A stretch of DNA of 59,696 nucleotides from the NCBI GenBank assembly GCA_964495465.1, contig CAZBWE010000003.1, forward strand, positions 1 to 59,696, read 5' to 3'. Origin of the DNA: CAZBWE01 sp964495465 (lineage in GTDB: Bacteria; Planctomycetota; Phycisphaerae; Sedimentisphaerales; Anaerobacaceae). Under the pieces are notes generated by a model. It worked only from the letters and a program-made list of their open reading frames with translations. It made no database searches and was not told where the DNA came from. Positions 1-8,811 of this stretch are shown here, piece by piece. Position 1 is the first letter of the stretch; every line of letters begins with the position of its first letter. The position numbers were made by a program, and so were the translations under genes.

Positions 1-637
1 TATCTTTGACAACGCTGGTCATATCGGTTGCTATGATGCCGGGCCTGATTTCAAATACTCCAATACCATATTCAGCTAACCTGTCCGCATAAAGTTTCGT
101 CATCATAGTGACGCCCGCCTTGCTCACGCAGTATTCTCCGCGTCCGGTCGAGCTGGTATATGCCGACATTGAGCCGGTATTTACGATTCTAAAGCTGCGG
201 TCGCCGTGCTGCTTTTGCTGCTCAATCATCCAGTTGGCCACCATTTGAGTCAGAAAATAGGGGCCTTTGAGATTTATGCTCATCACCCTGTCGAAGCTTT
301 CCTCTGTCGCTTCGAGGAGGTCCAGCCGTTTCAAAGGAGCAACGCCCGCATTATTTACGAGCATATCGCATCTGCCGAATTTGCTTTTGGCTAAAGACAC
401 GAGTGCATTTCGGTCCTCAACACTGCTGACATCGCCGCTCAGGGCTTCACACTGTGCCCCTGACTGCTTGATTTCCTTTTGCGTTTGCGATGCTCTTGAT
501 TCATCGGGTTTGCCATCTGCGGTAAAATCAAAATGGTTGATAACGAGGTCGTAGCCGAGCGAAGCCAGCTCTTTTGCAATTGCTTTTCCGATACCGCGGC
601 TTGCGCCGGTAACGATTGCTAATGGTCTTTCCGACAT
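1..637 (-). CDS. Short-chain dehydrogenase/reductase, FabG-like (3' end outside window)
   Basis: NAD(P)-dependent Rossmann-fold oxidoreductase, cytoplasmic. The frame is open from ATG at 637 down to the window edge, giving 212 residues, so the C-terminal part lies outside. The protein starts MSERPLAIVTGASRGIGKAI, which carries the SDR cofactor motif TGxxxGIG. NNAG follows near residue 95 and the catalytic Tyr-Lys pair (YCVSK) near residue 170, preceded by the catalytic Ser in NTGSMS. The family includes 3-oxoacyl-ACP reductases and many sugar or alcohol dehydrogenases, so the substrate cannot be read from sequence. The start lies 20 bases upstream of (before, on the minus strand past) the neighbouring oxidoreductase gene's stop, so the two are probably co-transcribed. 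Confident of the family, not the substrate. Confidence 0.9.
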   Translation of the reverse strand, partial: MSERPLAIVTGASRGIGKAIAKELASLGYDLVINHFDFTADGKPDESRASQTQKEIKQSGAQCEALSGDVSSVEDRNALVSLAKSKFGRCDMLVNNAGVAPLKRLDLLEATEESFDRVMSINLKGPYFLTQMVANWMIEQQKQHGDRSFRIVNTGSMSAYTSSTGRGEYCVSKAGVTMMTKLYADRLAEYGIGVFEIRPGIIATDMTSVVKD

Positions 638-656
638 TTCAGAATCCTTTCTTTGT

Positions 657-3299
657 TTATTGTTTCAGGAATTTATCTATTTCCTTTGCGGCCTTCATTC
701 CATCTGCAACCGCTGCAACTACGGTCGATGGCCCTCGGACGAGGTCGCCGCCGGCAAAGACGCCCTGCCGCGATGTTGCCAGTGAGTTTTTCTTTGTCTT
801 GATAAGGCCTTTTTTCAGTTCCACACCGGGCAGAATTTCGCTGATTTGGTCCGGCGACTTCTGGCCTATTGCTTCCACAACAATATCCATATCGAGGTTA
901 TAAGCGCTTGATTCTATAAGCTGCGGCCTGCGTCTGCCCGACTCATCCGGCTCGCCCAATCTGGTCGGACACACCCGAATACCTGTCAGTTTTCCATTCT
1001 TGCAGTTGACGTCCAGCAATTGCGTCAGTATAAGAAAATGAATACCTTCGTTCAAGGCCTGGTCGCGTTCGTTTTTCGAGGCAGGCATCTCTTCGAAAGA
1101 CCGGCGATATACGATGTAAACATCCCTGGCCCCAAGCTGTTTTGCAGTTACCGCAACATCGATAGCGGTATTTCCGCCGCCTGCTACGGCGACTCTTTTT
1201 CCTTTAACGTCCGGTTCGCCTGTTTTTTTTGCCTTCAAAAGAAAATCCAGCGCATTCCATAACCCGTCAACTTCCCTGTTAATAATGCTGACCGAATTTG
1301 CCAGGCCGATGCTGATAAAGGCGGCATCGAAGCCATCAGCCATAATCGTATCGAGATTTAAGCCGGCATCTAATTTTTTGCCGAGCTTCTTTATGAATCT
1401 GTCCGAAGTGACGTCTTCGAATACGGCTGTAATTTCATTTTTTAATGCAGCGCCCTGTCTTTGCGATGGTATGGCCGATTCTATCATCCCGCCGAATTCG
1501 CTGGCACTGTCGAAGACAGTTACCGTGTAGCCGGCCTCAAGCAATGTTGCCGAACAGGCAAGACCTGCAGGCCCGGCACCAATCACGGCTACTTTTTTGC
1601 CGGTCGATTCTTGTGGTATCCTTAACTTCGACCAGCCGTTTTTGTTGGCGGTCGAGGCGAGGTATCTTTGTATAGCAGCAATCGGCAAAGGCCCGTCGCC
1701 GATGAATCCCTGCAGACAATTGCCTTCGCATTGCTGCTCGACCGGACACAGCCACCCACAGACCTCGCCGAATATATTGGACTGCCTCAGCACTTCGTAT
1801 GCCTGTTGTTCTTTGCCGTCTAAAAAAAGATTTATGAATTTCGGTATGTCAACACCTGCCGGGCAGGCCAATTGGCACGTTGGTTCCTGGCAGGTCCGAC
1901 AGGCCTTTGCAAGACGGAGGAGATTGTCCCTGTCGCTCATCCTGCCGTGTTTGAATATAGGCCCGTAAACTTTGTTGTCTCGCACGACACAGCCGGTCAT
2001 TCCGGCGTCGCGCATTATTTGCGTGCACCCGCTGCAGGCCACGCATACTTTTTCCGGAAACATTCTGCCTTTGGTGATAATGTCCTTTGCGAAGTCCGGA
2101 TACGCAAAGGCCATCCTGCCGGCGCCGATTAGTGTAATCAGACCGTTGGCTTTATTTGCCGCAGCTACGTTAGCAAACAACGTCCTAAGCCAGCTATAGC
2201 CGGTGCCGACAAATGCAATATCAGGAAATTCCTTTTGAATTTCTCCAGCCAGCGTGATGAGCCGGTGGACACCGACGAGCGGATGTTCCGGCTCCTCGTA
2301 TCCGCCGACAATTGGTTCATTGAAGGGCCTGCCTACGTGCGGGTTGTAATACGGATTTGCTATGGTGATGTTAATCAGCTTCACGCCGCGCTTCTGCAAA
2401 AGAGCGATGAGCTTTTTCGGCTCTGTCAGGTCCGGCTTGGTGTAATCGGTCTTATCGACCGCCCAGCCGAACGGATAAGGTATTGCATCGTAAATGCCCA
2501 ATCGGGTTGTTATCGTTTTATCTTCGCCGAACCGGCTGCGGATTTTGTCGATAACCTCGAGCAGAAACCTGGTGCGGTTTTCAAATGAGCCGCCGTATTT
2601 GCCTTTTCTCTGGTGGCAGGCGAACAGCTCGTTAATTAAATAGCCGTGGCAGGATTTTATATCGACCGCATCGAAGCCGACTTCAAATGCAATTCGGGCA
2701 GCCGTGACATATGACTCCTGAAGTTTATCGAGGTATTCATCTGTAACTATTGGCTGGTCTTTTGGTATTTTGCTGTTTGATTTCGGATTAGGAGTTTTTT
2801 GCGGAACCATTGCATCGCGGTACCGGTCGCGCTGGACAATCATCGGCTGGGCGACGCCTTCGGGCTTGCTGTATCGTCCTGAATGGGTGAGCTGAGCGAC
2901 GAGGACAGATCTGTGCTCTTTGCCCATACTCGCAGCGGCAGCTTCTCGCATCATTTTGAGCATCGCTGCAAAGCTGCTTTTGTTGTCTTCGTTGAGCCAG
3001 AGCTGTCGTGGGTTGGCTCTGCCCTCCGGGACGACCGCCGTTGCCTCGCCCCAGATTAGCCCTGCCCCGCCTGCAGCGAATCTTTGATATCGCCGCAGCG
3101 TCAGTTTGCCGGGCCGGCCCTCGGAGTCGCCGTCACAGCCCTCCATAGGATGAACTGCGAGTGAATTGCCGATTGTAAGTTTGCCGGCCTGGACGGTTTT
3201 TTTCAGGATGCTCGTATCTTCTATGGCATCGATACTGACACCGAGCTGCTCGCATAACTGCTTCAAATCCTCGATTGTGCTTAGCTCAAATTCCCACAT
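657..3299 (-). CDS. Old-yellow-enzyme-type flavin oxidoreductase fused to a GltD-like Fe-S/FAD/NAD(P) module
   Basis: An 880-residue redox protein with two joined halves. Residues about 35-415 form an OYE/2,4-dienoyl-CoA reductase-type TIM barrel, with SCHGYLINELF near residue 216 in the active-site region, followed by a cysteine cluster (CVACSGCTQ plus a later GC) near 420-437 that fits a 4Fe-4S site. Residues about 465-560 are a GltD/dihydropyrimidine dehydrogenase-type Fe-S domain (CRTC, CQLACP, CGWLCP, CEGNC). The C-terminal third has an FAD motif (VAVIGAGPAGLAC, about 571) and an NAD(P) motif (VAVAGGGNTAID, about 710). The expected chemistry is NAD(P)H-dependent reduction of an enoate-like or unknown substrate through FAD, Fe-S and FMN. 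Ordinary FadH-type enzymes lack the extra GltD-like Fe-S domain. The physiological substrate is unknown. Confidence 0.85.
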   Translation of the reverse strand: MWEFELSTIEDLKQLCEQLGVSIDAIEDTSILKKTVQAGKLTIGNSLAVHPMEGCDGDSEGRPGKLTLRRYQRFAAGGAGLIWGEATAVVPEGRANPRQLWLNEDNKSSFAAMLKMMREAAAASMGKEHRSVLVAQLTHSGRYSKPEGVAQPMIVQRDRYRDAMVPQKTPNPKSNSKIPKDQPIVTDEYLDKLQESYVTAARIAFEVGFDAVDIKSCHGYLINELFACHQRKGKYGGSFENRTRFLLEVIDKIRSRFGEDKTITTRLGIYDAIPYPFGWAVDKTDYTKPDLTEPKKLIALLQKRGVKLINITIANPYYNPHVGRPFNEPIVGGYEEPEHPLVGVHRLITLAGEIQKEFPDIAFVGTGYSWLRTLFANVAAANKANGLITLIGAGRMAFAYPDFAKDIITKGRMFPEKVCVACSGCTQIMRDAGMTGCVVRDNKVYGPIFKHGRMSDRDNLLRLAKACRTCQEPTCQLACPAGVDIPKFINLFLDGKEQQAYEVLRQSNIFGEVCGWLCPVEQQCEGNCLQGFIGDGPLPIAAIQRYLASTANKNGWSKLRIPQESTGKKVAVIGAGPAGLACSATLLEAGYTVTVFDSASEFGGMIESAIPSQRQGAALKNEITAVFEDVTSDRFIKKLGKKLDAGLNLDTIMADGFDAAFISIGLANSVSIINREVDGLWNALDFLLKAKKTGEPDVKGKRVAVAGGGNTAIDVAVTAKQLGARDVYIVYRRSFEEMPASKNERDQALNEGIHFLILTQLLDVNCKNGKLTGIRVCPTRLGEPDESGRRRPQLIESSAYNLDMDIVVEAIGQKSPDQISEILPGVELKKGLIKTKKNSLATSRQGVFAGGDLVRGPSTVVAAVADGMKAAKEIDKFLKQ

Positions 3300-3322
3300 T
3301 TTTGAATCTCGATTAGGGCTTA

Positions 3323-6232
3323 TTATTTCTCAGACTGTAATTTTTCTTTGAGGAACTTTGCCGTATAGCTTTTCTTGTTTTTGATAATTTCTTCAGGTGC
3401 TCCTGCGACAACCACGCTGCCGCCGGCATCGCCGCCTTCGGGGCCGAGATCTATTATATAGTCGGCCATCTTGATAACGTCAAGGTTATGCTCGATTACA
3501 ACAACAGTATTACCGAAATCAGTCAGCCGCTGCAAGACATTTAAGAGGTTGTGAATATCGGCAAAGTGCAGCCCCGTTGTCGGCTCATCGAGCAGATATA
3601 AAGTGTGCCCTGTGGCTGCCTTGCCCAGCTCTGCGGAAAGTTTTACCCGCTGGGATTCACCGCCGGAAAGCGTCGTTGAGGACTGGCCTAACTGCATATA
3701 ACCCATACCAACATCGTTCAAGGTCTGCAGGATTCTGGTTATCTTCGGGAAGTTCTTGAAGAAATCAAGCGACTCGGCAATCCTCATATCGAGCACATCG
3801 GCGATATTTTTGCCCTTGTAAGTAACCTGAAGCGTCTCCGGATTATATCTTTTACCTTTGCAGTTCTGACAGGTTACGTAGATATCCGGCAAAAAGTGCA
3901 TTTCAATCTTTTTGGTTCCCTGCCCCCGGCAATGCTCACAGCGTCCGCCTTTGACGTTGAAGCTGAATCGCCCTGCCTTATAACCGCGAATCTTTGCCTC
4001 ACGCGTCATACTGAACAGCTTTCTTATGAGGTCGAAGACGCCGGTATATGTAGCCGGATTGCTGCGCGGCGTCTTGCCGATTGGCGACTGGTCTATCTCT
4101 ATGACCTTATCTATCTGCGAATCACCGTAAATAGTCTTATGCCTGCCTGGCTTGTCGCGGGAGCCGTATAACCGGCGTCTGCAGGCCGGTAATAAAATCT
4201 GGCTGACTAAACTGCTCTTGCCGGAGCCCGAAACGCCCGTCACACAGCTAAACACACCAAGCGGAAACTTCACGTCGATATTTTTGAGATTGTTCTCGCA
4301 GGCCTCTTTGACCTCGATGCATCTTCTCAGGTCATATTTGCGTCGGCAGGTCGGCAGCTCTATCCTCTTTCTGCCGCTGAGATATTCGCCTGTCAGCGAT
4401 TTTCTGCAGCGTTTCACGGCCTCGAAACTGCCCTGGACGACAACTTCGCCGCCGTTGGCACCTGCAGCCGGGCCGATATCGATAATATGGTCTGCGCTTT
4501 TGATAATGTCTTCGTCGTGCTCGACAACAATGACCGTATTGCCGAGCCGGCTGAGCCGCTGCAGTATCCCCAGCAGTCGGTTATTGTCCCGCTTATGCAG
4601 GCCTATTGTCGGCTCATCAAGCACATAACAAACCCCGACCAGCCCGCTGCCGACCTGTGTTGCAAGTCGAATCCGCTGGGCCTCGCCGCCTGCCAGGGTG
4701 CCGCTTCTGCGGTCGAGCGTCAGATACTCAAGTCCGACATCAACCATAAACTTCAGCCGGGCCTTTATTTCCTTTAATACCTGTGCGGCTATCAGGGTTT
4801 TTTCTTTGTCCAGTTTAAGTTTATTGAAAAATTCCTGTGCCTTTTCGATGGAAAGTTTTGTCAATTCGTGTATGTTTTTGCCGTCTATGGTAACGGCGAT
4901 TGCTTCCGGGCGGAGTCGTGCACCGCCGCAGCTGCGGCAGGGCTGCTCCGAGAGGTAGCCCGACAGCCGAAGCTTGACGTATTCGCTGTTGGTATTCTTC
5001 CATCGCCTGGCCAGGTTCGGGATGACACCTTCAAACCAGAAACCGTATTTTTCTTCGTCAGCGGGCGTTGAGCCATACATCAGTATCCTTCTTGGCTCCT
5101 TTGGTATCTGCTCAAATGGTATTGATTTGCTTATCCCTATCTTGCGGCAGAAGCGGTTGACGAGCCGGTTATAGAAGATGTTCATTCTCTTTCCGCCTTT
5201 GCGCCAGGCCTCGATGGCCCCGTGCTCCAGCGAGATACTTTTGTCCGGCACAATCAGCTCGGGGTCAAATTCGAGAATCGTCCCCAGCCCGTCGCAGCTT
5301 TTGCACGCGCCGTAGGGGCTGTTAAAGCTGAAAAGCCGAGGCGATAACTCTTCGAGCGATGCCTGCGGGTGCTTCGGACAGGCGAATTTCTCACTGTAGA
5401 TAACCTCCTGCCATTTGCCGTCCGTGCCGCTGTTATCATTGTCCGCTTTCAGGGGAGACATCACCACCATCGGCTTCGCCGATAGGCGAGAAGGTGGGTC
5501 CGGCTCCTGTACCAGCACCAAAAGTATTCCGTCAGCCAGTTTCAGCGCCGTCTCCACCGAATCCGCCAGCCGGATGCGAACGCCTTCTTTGATAATCAAT
5601 CTGTCAACGACCGCTGCAATATGGTGCTTTTTGTTCTTATCCAAAAGCGGGACGTTGCGCACATCGTAAATGGTCCCGTCAACTCGCACACGAACAAAAC
5701 CTTCACGTTGTATCGCAGTGAAGATGTCTTTGTGCTCGCCTTTTTTGCCGCGAACCAGCGGCGCACAAATCTGGATTTTCGCGTCCTGCGGCCGAGCGAG
5801 AATCGATTCTACTATCTGTGAAGAATGCTGGCTGGTAATCTCTTTGCCGCATACCCAGCAGTGCGGCTGGCCGACGCGGGCAAAAAGCAGACGAAAATAA
5901 TCATAAATCTCTGTGGTAGTGGCCACCGTCGAACGCGGATTACTGCTGGCGCTTCGCTGCTCTATGGCAATAGTAGGCGGCAGGCCTGTTATATCAGACA
6001 CAGCCGGTTTTTGCATCTGCTCGAGAAACTGCCGGGCATAGGTACTGAGCGACTCGACATATTTTCTCCTGCCCTCGGCGTAAATGGTATCGAAGGCAAG
6101 TGAGCTTTTGCCGGAGCCGGAAATCCCCGTTATAACCACCAGCTTATCACGAGGAATGTCTATATCGATATTTTTCAGGTTGTGCTCGGCTGCACCTGTT
6201 ATCCTGATAGCTTTTTCCGTCCGTTTGGCCAT
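3323..6232 (-). CDS. uvrA: Excinuclease ABC subunit A
   Basis: DNA damage-recognition ATPase of nucleotide excision repair; works as a dimer with UvrB. It is 969 residues against roughly 940 for the E. coli protein. Two ABC ATPase halves are visible: Walker A GISGSGKSSLAF near residue 38 and GVSGSGKSSL in the second half, with signatures TLAGGEAQR and TLSGGESQR. The C-terminal zinc finger (CEHC...CQNC) is intact. The first zinc module reads ACPKH where the family usually has CPxC, then CKSC, so one ligand may be His. About 25-30 extra residues around 240-270 include a stretch encoded by a hairpin-forming sequence (5464-5497). The gene is divergent from the endonuclease V gene, so both sit around one 140-base spacer. 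Confidence 0.98.
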   Translation of the reverse strand: MAKRTEKAIRITGAAEHNLKNIDIDIPRDKLVVITGISGSGKSSLAFDTIYAEGRRKYVESLSTYARQFLEQMQKPAVSDITGLPPTIAIEQRSASSNPRSTVATTTEIYDYFRLLFARVGQPHCWVCGKEITSQHSSQIVESILARPQDAKIQICAPLVRGKKGEHKDIFTAIQREGFVRVRVDGTIYDVRNVPLLDKNKKHHIAAVVDRLIIKEGVRIRLADSVETALKLADGILLVLVQEPDPPSRLSAKPMVVMSPLKADNDNSGTDGKWQEVIYSEKFACPKHPQASLEELSPRLFSFNSPYGACKSCDGLGTILEFDPELIVPDKSISLEHGAIEAWRKGGKRMNIFYNRLVNRFCRKIGISKSIPFEQIPKEPRRILMYGSTPADEEKYGFWFEGVIPNLARRWKNTNSEYVKLRLSGYLSEQPCRSCGGARLRPEAIAVTIDGKNIHELTKLSIEKAQEFFNKLKLDKEKTLIAAQVLKEIKARLKFMVDVGLEYLTLDRRSGTLAGGEAQRIRLATQVGSGLVGVCYVLDEPTIGLHKRDNNRLLGILQRLSRLGNTVIVVEHDEDIIKSADHIIDIGPAAGANGGEVVVQGSFEAVKRCRKSLTGEYLSGRKRIELPTCRRKYDLRRCIEVKEACENNLKNIDVKFPLGVFSCVTGVSGSGKSSLVSQILLPACRRRLYGSRDKPGRHKTIYGDSQIDKVIEIDQSPIGKTPRSNPATYTGVFDLIRKLFSMTREAKIRGYKAGRFSFNVKGGRCEHCRGQGTKKIEMHFLPDIYVTCQNCKGKRYNPETLQVTYKGKNIADVLDMRIAESLDFFKNFPKITRILQTLNDVGMGYMQLGQSSTTLSGGESQRVKLSAELGKAATGHTLYLLDEPTTGLHFADIHNLLNVLQRLTDFGNTVVVIEHNLDVIKMADYIIDLGPEGGDAGGSVVVAGAPEEIIKNKKSYTAKFLKEKLQSEK
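5464..5497. repeat. 34-base hairpin-forming sequence in frame inside uvrA
   Basis: On the plus strand it begins CCACCATCGG and ends AGAAGGTGG. The outer arms CCACC-TC pair with GA-GGTGG with one mismatch, and an inner TCGCC/GGCGA stem encloses TATC. It encodes about residues 245-257 of UvrA, within a segment that most UvrA proteins lack, and keeps the frame. This resembles the in-frame palindromic elements known from Rickettsia (RPE), but homology to them is not claimed. Confidence 0.5.
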
Positions 6233-6372
6233 ATTGCTTTACTGATGGAGTAGTGTAATTTCGTTAAATTCTGACAATAGCCCAAACTAATCATTGTAAC
6301 AAGTCATCGCAAAAAGGTAAAATGTTTTTTGATAGTTCGAAGGTAGCCGATGCTCAATAACCTTAATAATCA

Positions 6373-7056
6373 ATGAAAAAGCTGCATAACTGGGATTTGT
6401 CATATTCGCAGGCGGTGGCCCTACAGAAACGCCTTGCCGGCAAGGTGCAGTTTACGCCGGTAAGCAAGCCGCCAAAATTAGTCGCGGGTCTGGATTGCGC
6501 TATAAGTAAGGATGGCCGGAGAATTATTGCCGCTGTTTTAGTGTTACGGGTGCCGTCGGCGAGGCAGGATGATTTTGAAATATTGGAAACGGCAAGCGCC
6601 GTTGAAAAGGCCGATTTCCCTTATATACCGGGTCTTTTGTCTTTTCGCGAGGCGCCTGTCTGCATCGCGGCGGTTGAAAAGCTAAAGAGCAAGCCGGATA
6701 TATTTATGATTGACGGCCAGGGTGTCGCTCATCCACGTCGGCTCGGACTGGCGGCTCATCTGGGCCTGTTCTTCGACAGCCCCACCATCGGTTGTGCAAA
6801 AAGCAGATTAACAGGCCAGTTCGAAGAGCCGCCGCCGGGAAAAGGATCACATAGTTTATTGAAAGACAAAAATGAAGTTATTGGTGCGGTGGTTCGGACA
6901 CGCACAAATGTTAAACCGGTTTTTGTTTCTGTTGGTAACAAGTGTTTGTTGGAAGATGCAATAAAAATCACGCTGGCCTGCACAACAAAATACCGAATTC
7001 CCGAGCCGACCCGCCTCGCACATAATACCGTTAGCAAGCTGAAGCTGAAAACTTAG
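6373..7056 (+). CDS. nfi: Endonuclease V (deoxyinosine 3' endonuclease)
   Basis: Repairs deaminated adenine by nicking the second phosphodiester bond 3' of deoxyinosine. It is 227 residues, close to the E. coli protein length. Expected metal-binding acids are visible: Asp in VAGLDCAIS near residue 43, Glu in LLSFREAP near 94, and Asp in FMIDGQGVAHPRRLG near 115, followed by the conserved DSPTIGCAKSRL block that fits the strand-separating wedge region. It is one of few plus-strand genes in the left half of the window. Its stop codon overlaps the stop of the convergent cyclophilin gene by a few bases. The start ATG lies about 140 bases from the divergent uvrA start, pairing two repair genes. 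Confidence 0.95.
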   Translation: MKKLHNWDLSYSQAVALQKRLAGKVQFTPVSKPPKLVAGLDCAISKDGRRIIAAVLVLRVPSARQDDFEILETASAVEKADFPYIPGLLSFREAPVCIAAVEKLKSKPDIFMIDGQGVAHPRRLGLAAHLGLFFDSPTIGCAKSRLTGQFEEPPPGKGSHSLLKDKNEVIGAVVRTRTNVKPVFVSVGNKCLLEDAIKITLACTTKYRIPEPTRLAHNTVSKLKLKT

Positions 7057-7685
7057 TCCTGCACGACTTCAGCCGATTTTATTATCACCGGCTCAACAGG
7101 AACATCACGCATACCCATTCGCGCTGTTGTCATAACCTGTGCTATCGCATCCACGATATCCATACCTTCGATTACTTTTCCGAACACCGCATAGCCGGGA
7201 TTTTGGTTCTCAACATAATTTAGAGGGTCGTTGTTTCTGTGATTGATGAAGAATTGTGAAGTTGCGCTGTGCGGGTCGTTTGTTCTGGCCATTGCGACGG
7301 TGCCTCGGTCGTTTTTCAGGCCGTTGCCGGCCTCGTTTGTTATTGGAGCGTGCGTCTCTTTTCGCTTCATCTGCTCTGTGAACCCGCCGCCCTGTATCAT
7401 AAAATTCGATATGACTCTGTGAAATATCGTTCCGTCATAAAAACCTTCTTCCACATACGTGAGAAAATTCTTTACTGTAGCAGGCGCTGCTTCTTCATTG
7501 AGCTCGATAACGAGAGCGCCCATGCTTGTTTGCAATTTTACCATTTTCGCCTGCCTGCTTTCCTTTTTTGTTTCGTTGATTTCTTCTTTCGCCTGTTTGT
7601 TTTGCATTTCCTGTTTTTCTTTACATCCAAAGCTCAGTATAACAGCCGTGCATAACGTGAATATCCGGAATTTGCTGCCGCTCAT
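7053..7685 (-). CDS. Cyclophilin-type peptidyl-prolyl cis-trans isomerase, exported
   Basis: Catalyses proline isomerisation in folding proteins, here probably outside the cytoplasm. The 210-residue product starts with a hydrophobic segment (RIFTLCTAVILSFGC) and a Cys at about residue 21. It could therefore be a lipoprotein, though the lipobox (S-F-G-C) is a poor match, followed by a charged linker rich in Lys/Glu. The cyclophilin domain has the signature FHRVISNFMIQGG, then TVAMARTNDPHSATSQFF and NPGYAVFGKVIEGMD. It converges on nfi with overlapping stop codons. Family assignment is firm; the lipid anchor is inference. Confidence 0.93.
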   Translation of the reverse strand: MSGSKFRIFTLCTAVILSFGCKEKQEMQNKQAKEEINETKKESRQAKMVKLQTSMGALVIELNEEAAPATVKNFLTYVEEGFYDGTIFHRVISNFMIQGGGFTEQMKRKETHAPITNEAGNGLKNDRGTVAMARTNDPHSATSQFFINHRNNDPLNYVENQNPGYAVFGKVIEGMDIVDAIAQVMTTARMGMRDVPVEPVIIKSAEVVQD

Positions 7686-7734
7686 AAAATTTGCCTTTCG
7701 TATCTATATTATTGTAAACAGAGTATGTATTATT

Positions 7735-8775
7735 TCATTGGGTCGTCTGTTGCGTAGTGTATGCTATTTCATCCTTCCATTTGTGCTTTTTGACGGATTT
7801 TAGAATCATATCGGCGCATTGAAGTGCTGCCAGGCCCTGCTCGGCACTGACCTCCGGCAGCAGTGTTCTATCCGTAACGGCCGCCAGAAAAGCCTCCTGC
7901 TGCAAACGGATTGGCTCCTTATCGTCTATTTCAAGCTGCTCGATGTGTAATAAATCCGGCCAGTTCATCATTGTCAGGTCAAGTTCGCCTTTTGCTCTTT
8001 GTTCTTTTATCCACTTAAGAACATTAACATTCGGGTCGGCCTTTATGATAATGCCGCTCTTTTTGAAATAATCCACGCTCAAATACGCCTGCCTGCTGAA
8101 CACCCTGACCTTCCTTTCGGTTTTCAGTGCCAGCCGGGACGCCGTAATATTTGCGATACATCCGTTGTCAAAAATAATCCTTGCATTGCAGATGTCTTCA
8201 TTTTCTTCAACGACACTAACGCCTACCGCGTCTATTTTCCTGATTTTGCTCGCAGCCAGAGAAAGAATAATATCTATATCGTGAATCATAACATCCAGCA
8301 CAACTCCGACGTCGGTCGAACGGAAGGGATACGGGCTGATGCGCATGGCTTCTATAAACTTCGGCTCGATATTGAGACGTTTCATCGCCTGCACAACCGG
8401 ATTGCACCGCTCGGAATGGCCCACGGCTACAAGGCAATTATTTTTCTTCGCAAGGGAAACGATTTTTCTGCCGTTTTTTACATTGGCAGCTAACGGCTTT
8501 TCTATCATTACTGCAATATTGTTTTTGATAAAGATTTTTGCCAGCTCCAGATGTGTTACCGTCGGCGTCGCTATGGTTACTGCATCGACCTTGTCCAGGA
8601 TATCCTCACAACGGGTTGCGGCCAGGCAGTGGTGCTGTTCAGCCAGCTTCTGTGCCTTGTTTTCTACGATGTCAACTACGGCAACAAGCTCGCACTGCGG
8701 CAAGCTGCCATAGACATTAGCGTGTATCGAACCCATTTTGCCTGCGCCGACAACAGCGGTTCTTATCTTGTCCAT
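7735..8775 (-). CDS. Gfo/Idh/MocA-family oxidoreductase at the end of the lpx block (possible UDP-GlcNAc 3-dehydrogenase)
   Basis: NAD(P)-dependent sugar dehydrogenase fold. It has 346 residues, beginning MDKIRTAVVGAGKMGSIHAN, which carries the Rossmann glycine motif. EKPLA near residue 93 is the family's conserved Glu-Lys-Pro. DVMIHDIDIIL near residue 165 carries the Asp/His typical of the catalytic region. It lies 36 bases downstream of lpxA in the same direction. In bacteria that make lipid A with 2,3-diamino-glucose, a Gfo/Idh/MocA enzyme (GnnA) oxidises UDP-GlcNAc before an aminotransferase (GnnB) acts. The position suggests that role, but no GnnB-like gene is in the window, so the function is inference. 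Confidence 0.85.
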   Translation of the reverse strand: MDKIRTAVVGAGKMGSIHANVYGSLPQCELVAVVDIVENKAQKLAEQHHCLAATRCEDILDKVDAVTIATPTVTHLELAKIFIKNNIAVMIEKPLAANVKNGRKIVSLAKKNNCLVAVGHSERCNPVVQAMKRLNIEPKFIEAMRISPYPFRSTDVGVVLDVMIHDIDIILSLAASKIRKIDAVGVSVVEENEDICNARIIFDNGCIANITASRLALKTERKVRVFSRQAYLSVDYFKKSGIIIKADPNVNVLKWIKEQRAKGELDLTMMNWPDLLHIEQLEIDDKEPIRLQQEAFLAAVTDRTLLPEVSAEQGLAALQCADMILKSVKKHKWKDEIAYTTQQTTQ

Positions 8776-8811
8776 TGATTATCTTTCGTTGGTTAAAGAG
8801 AATATTTCTTT

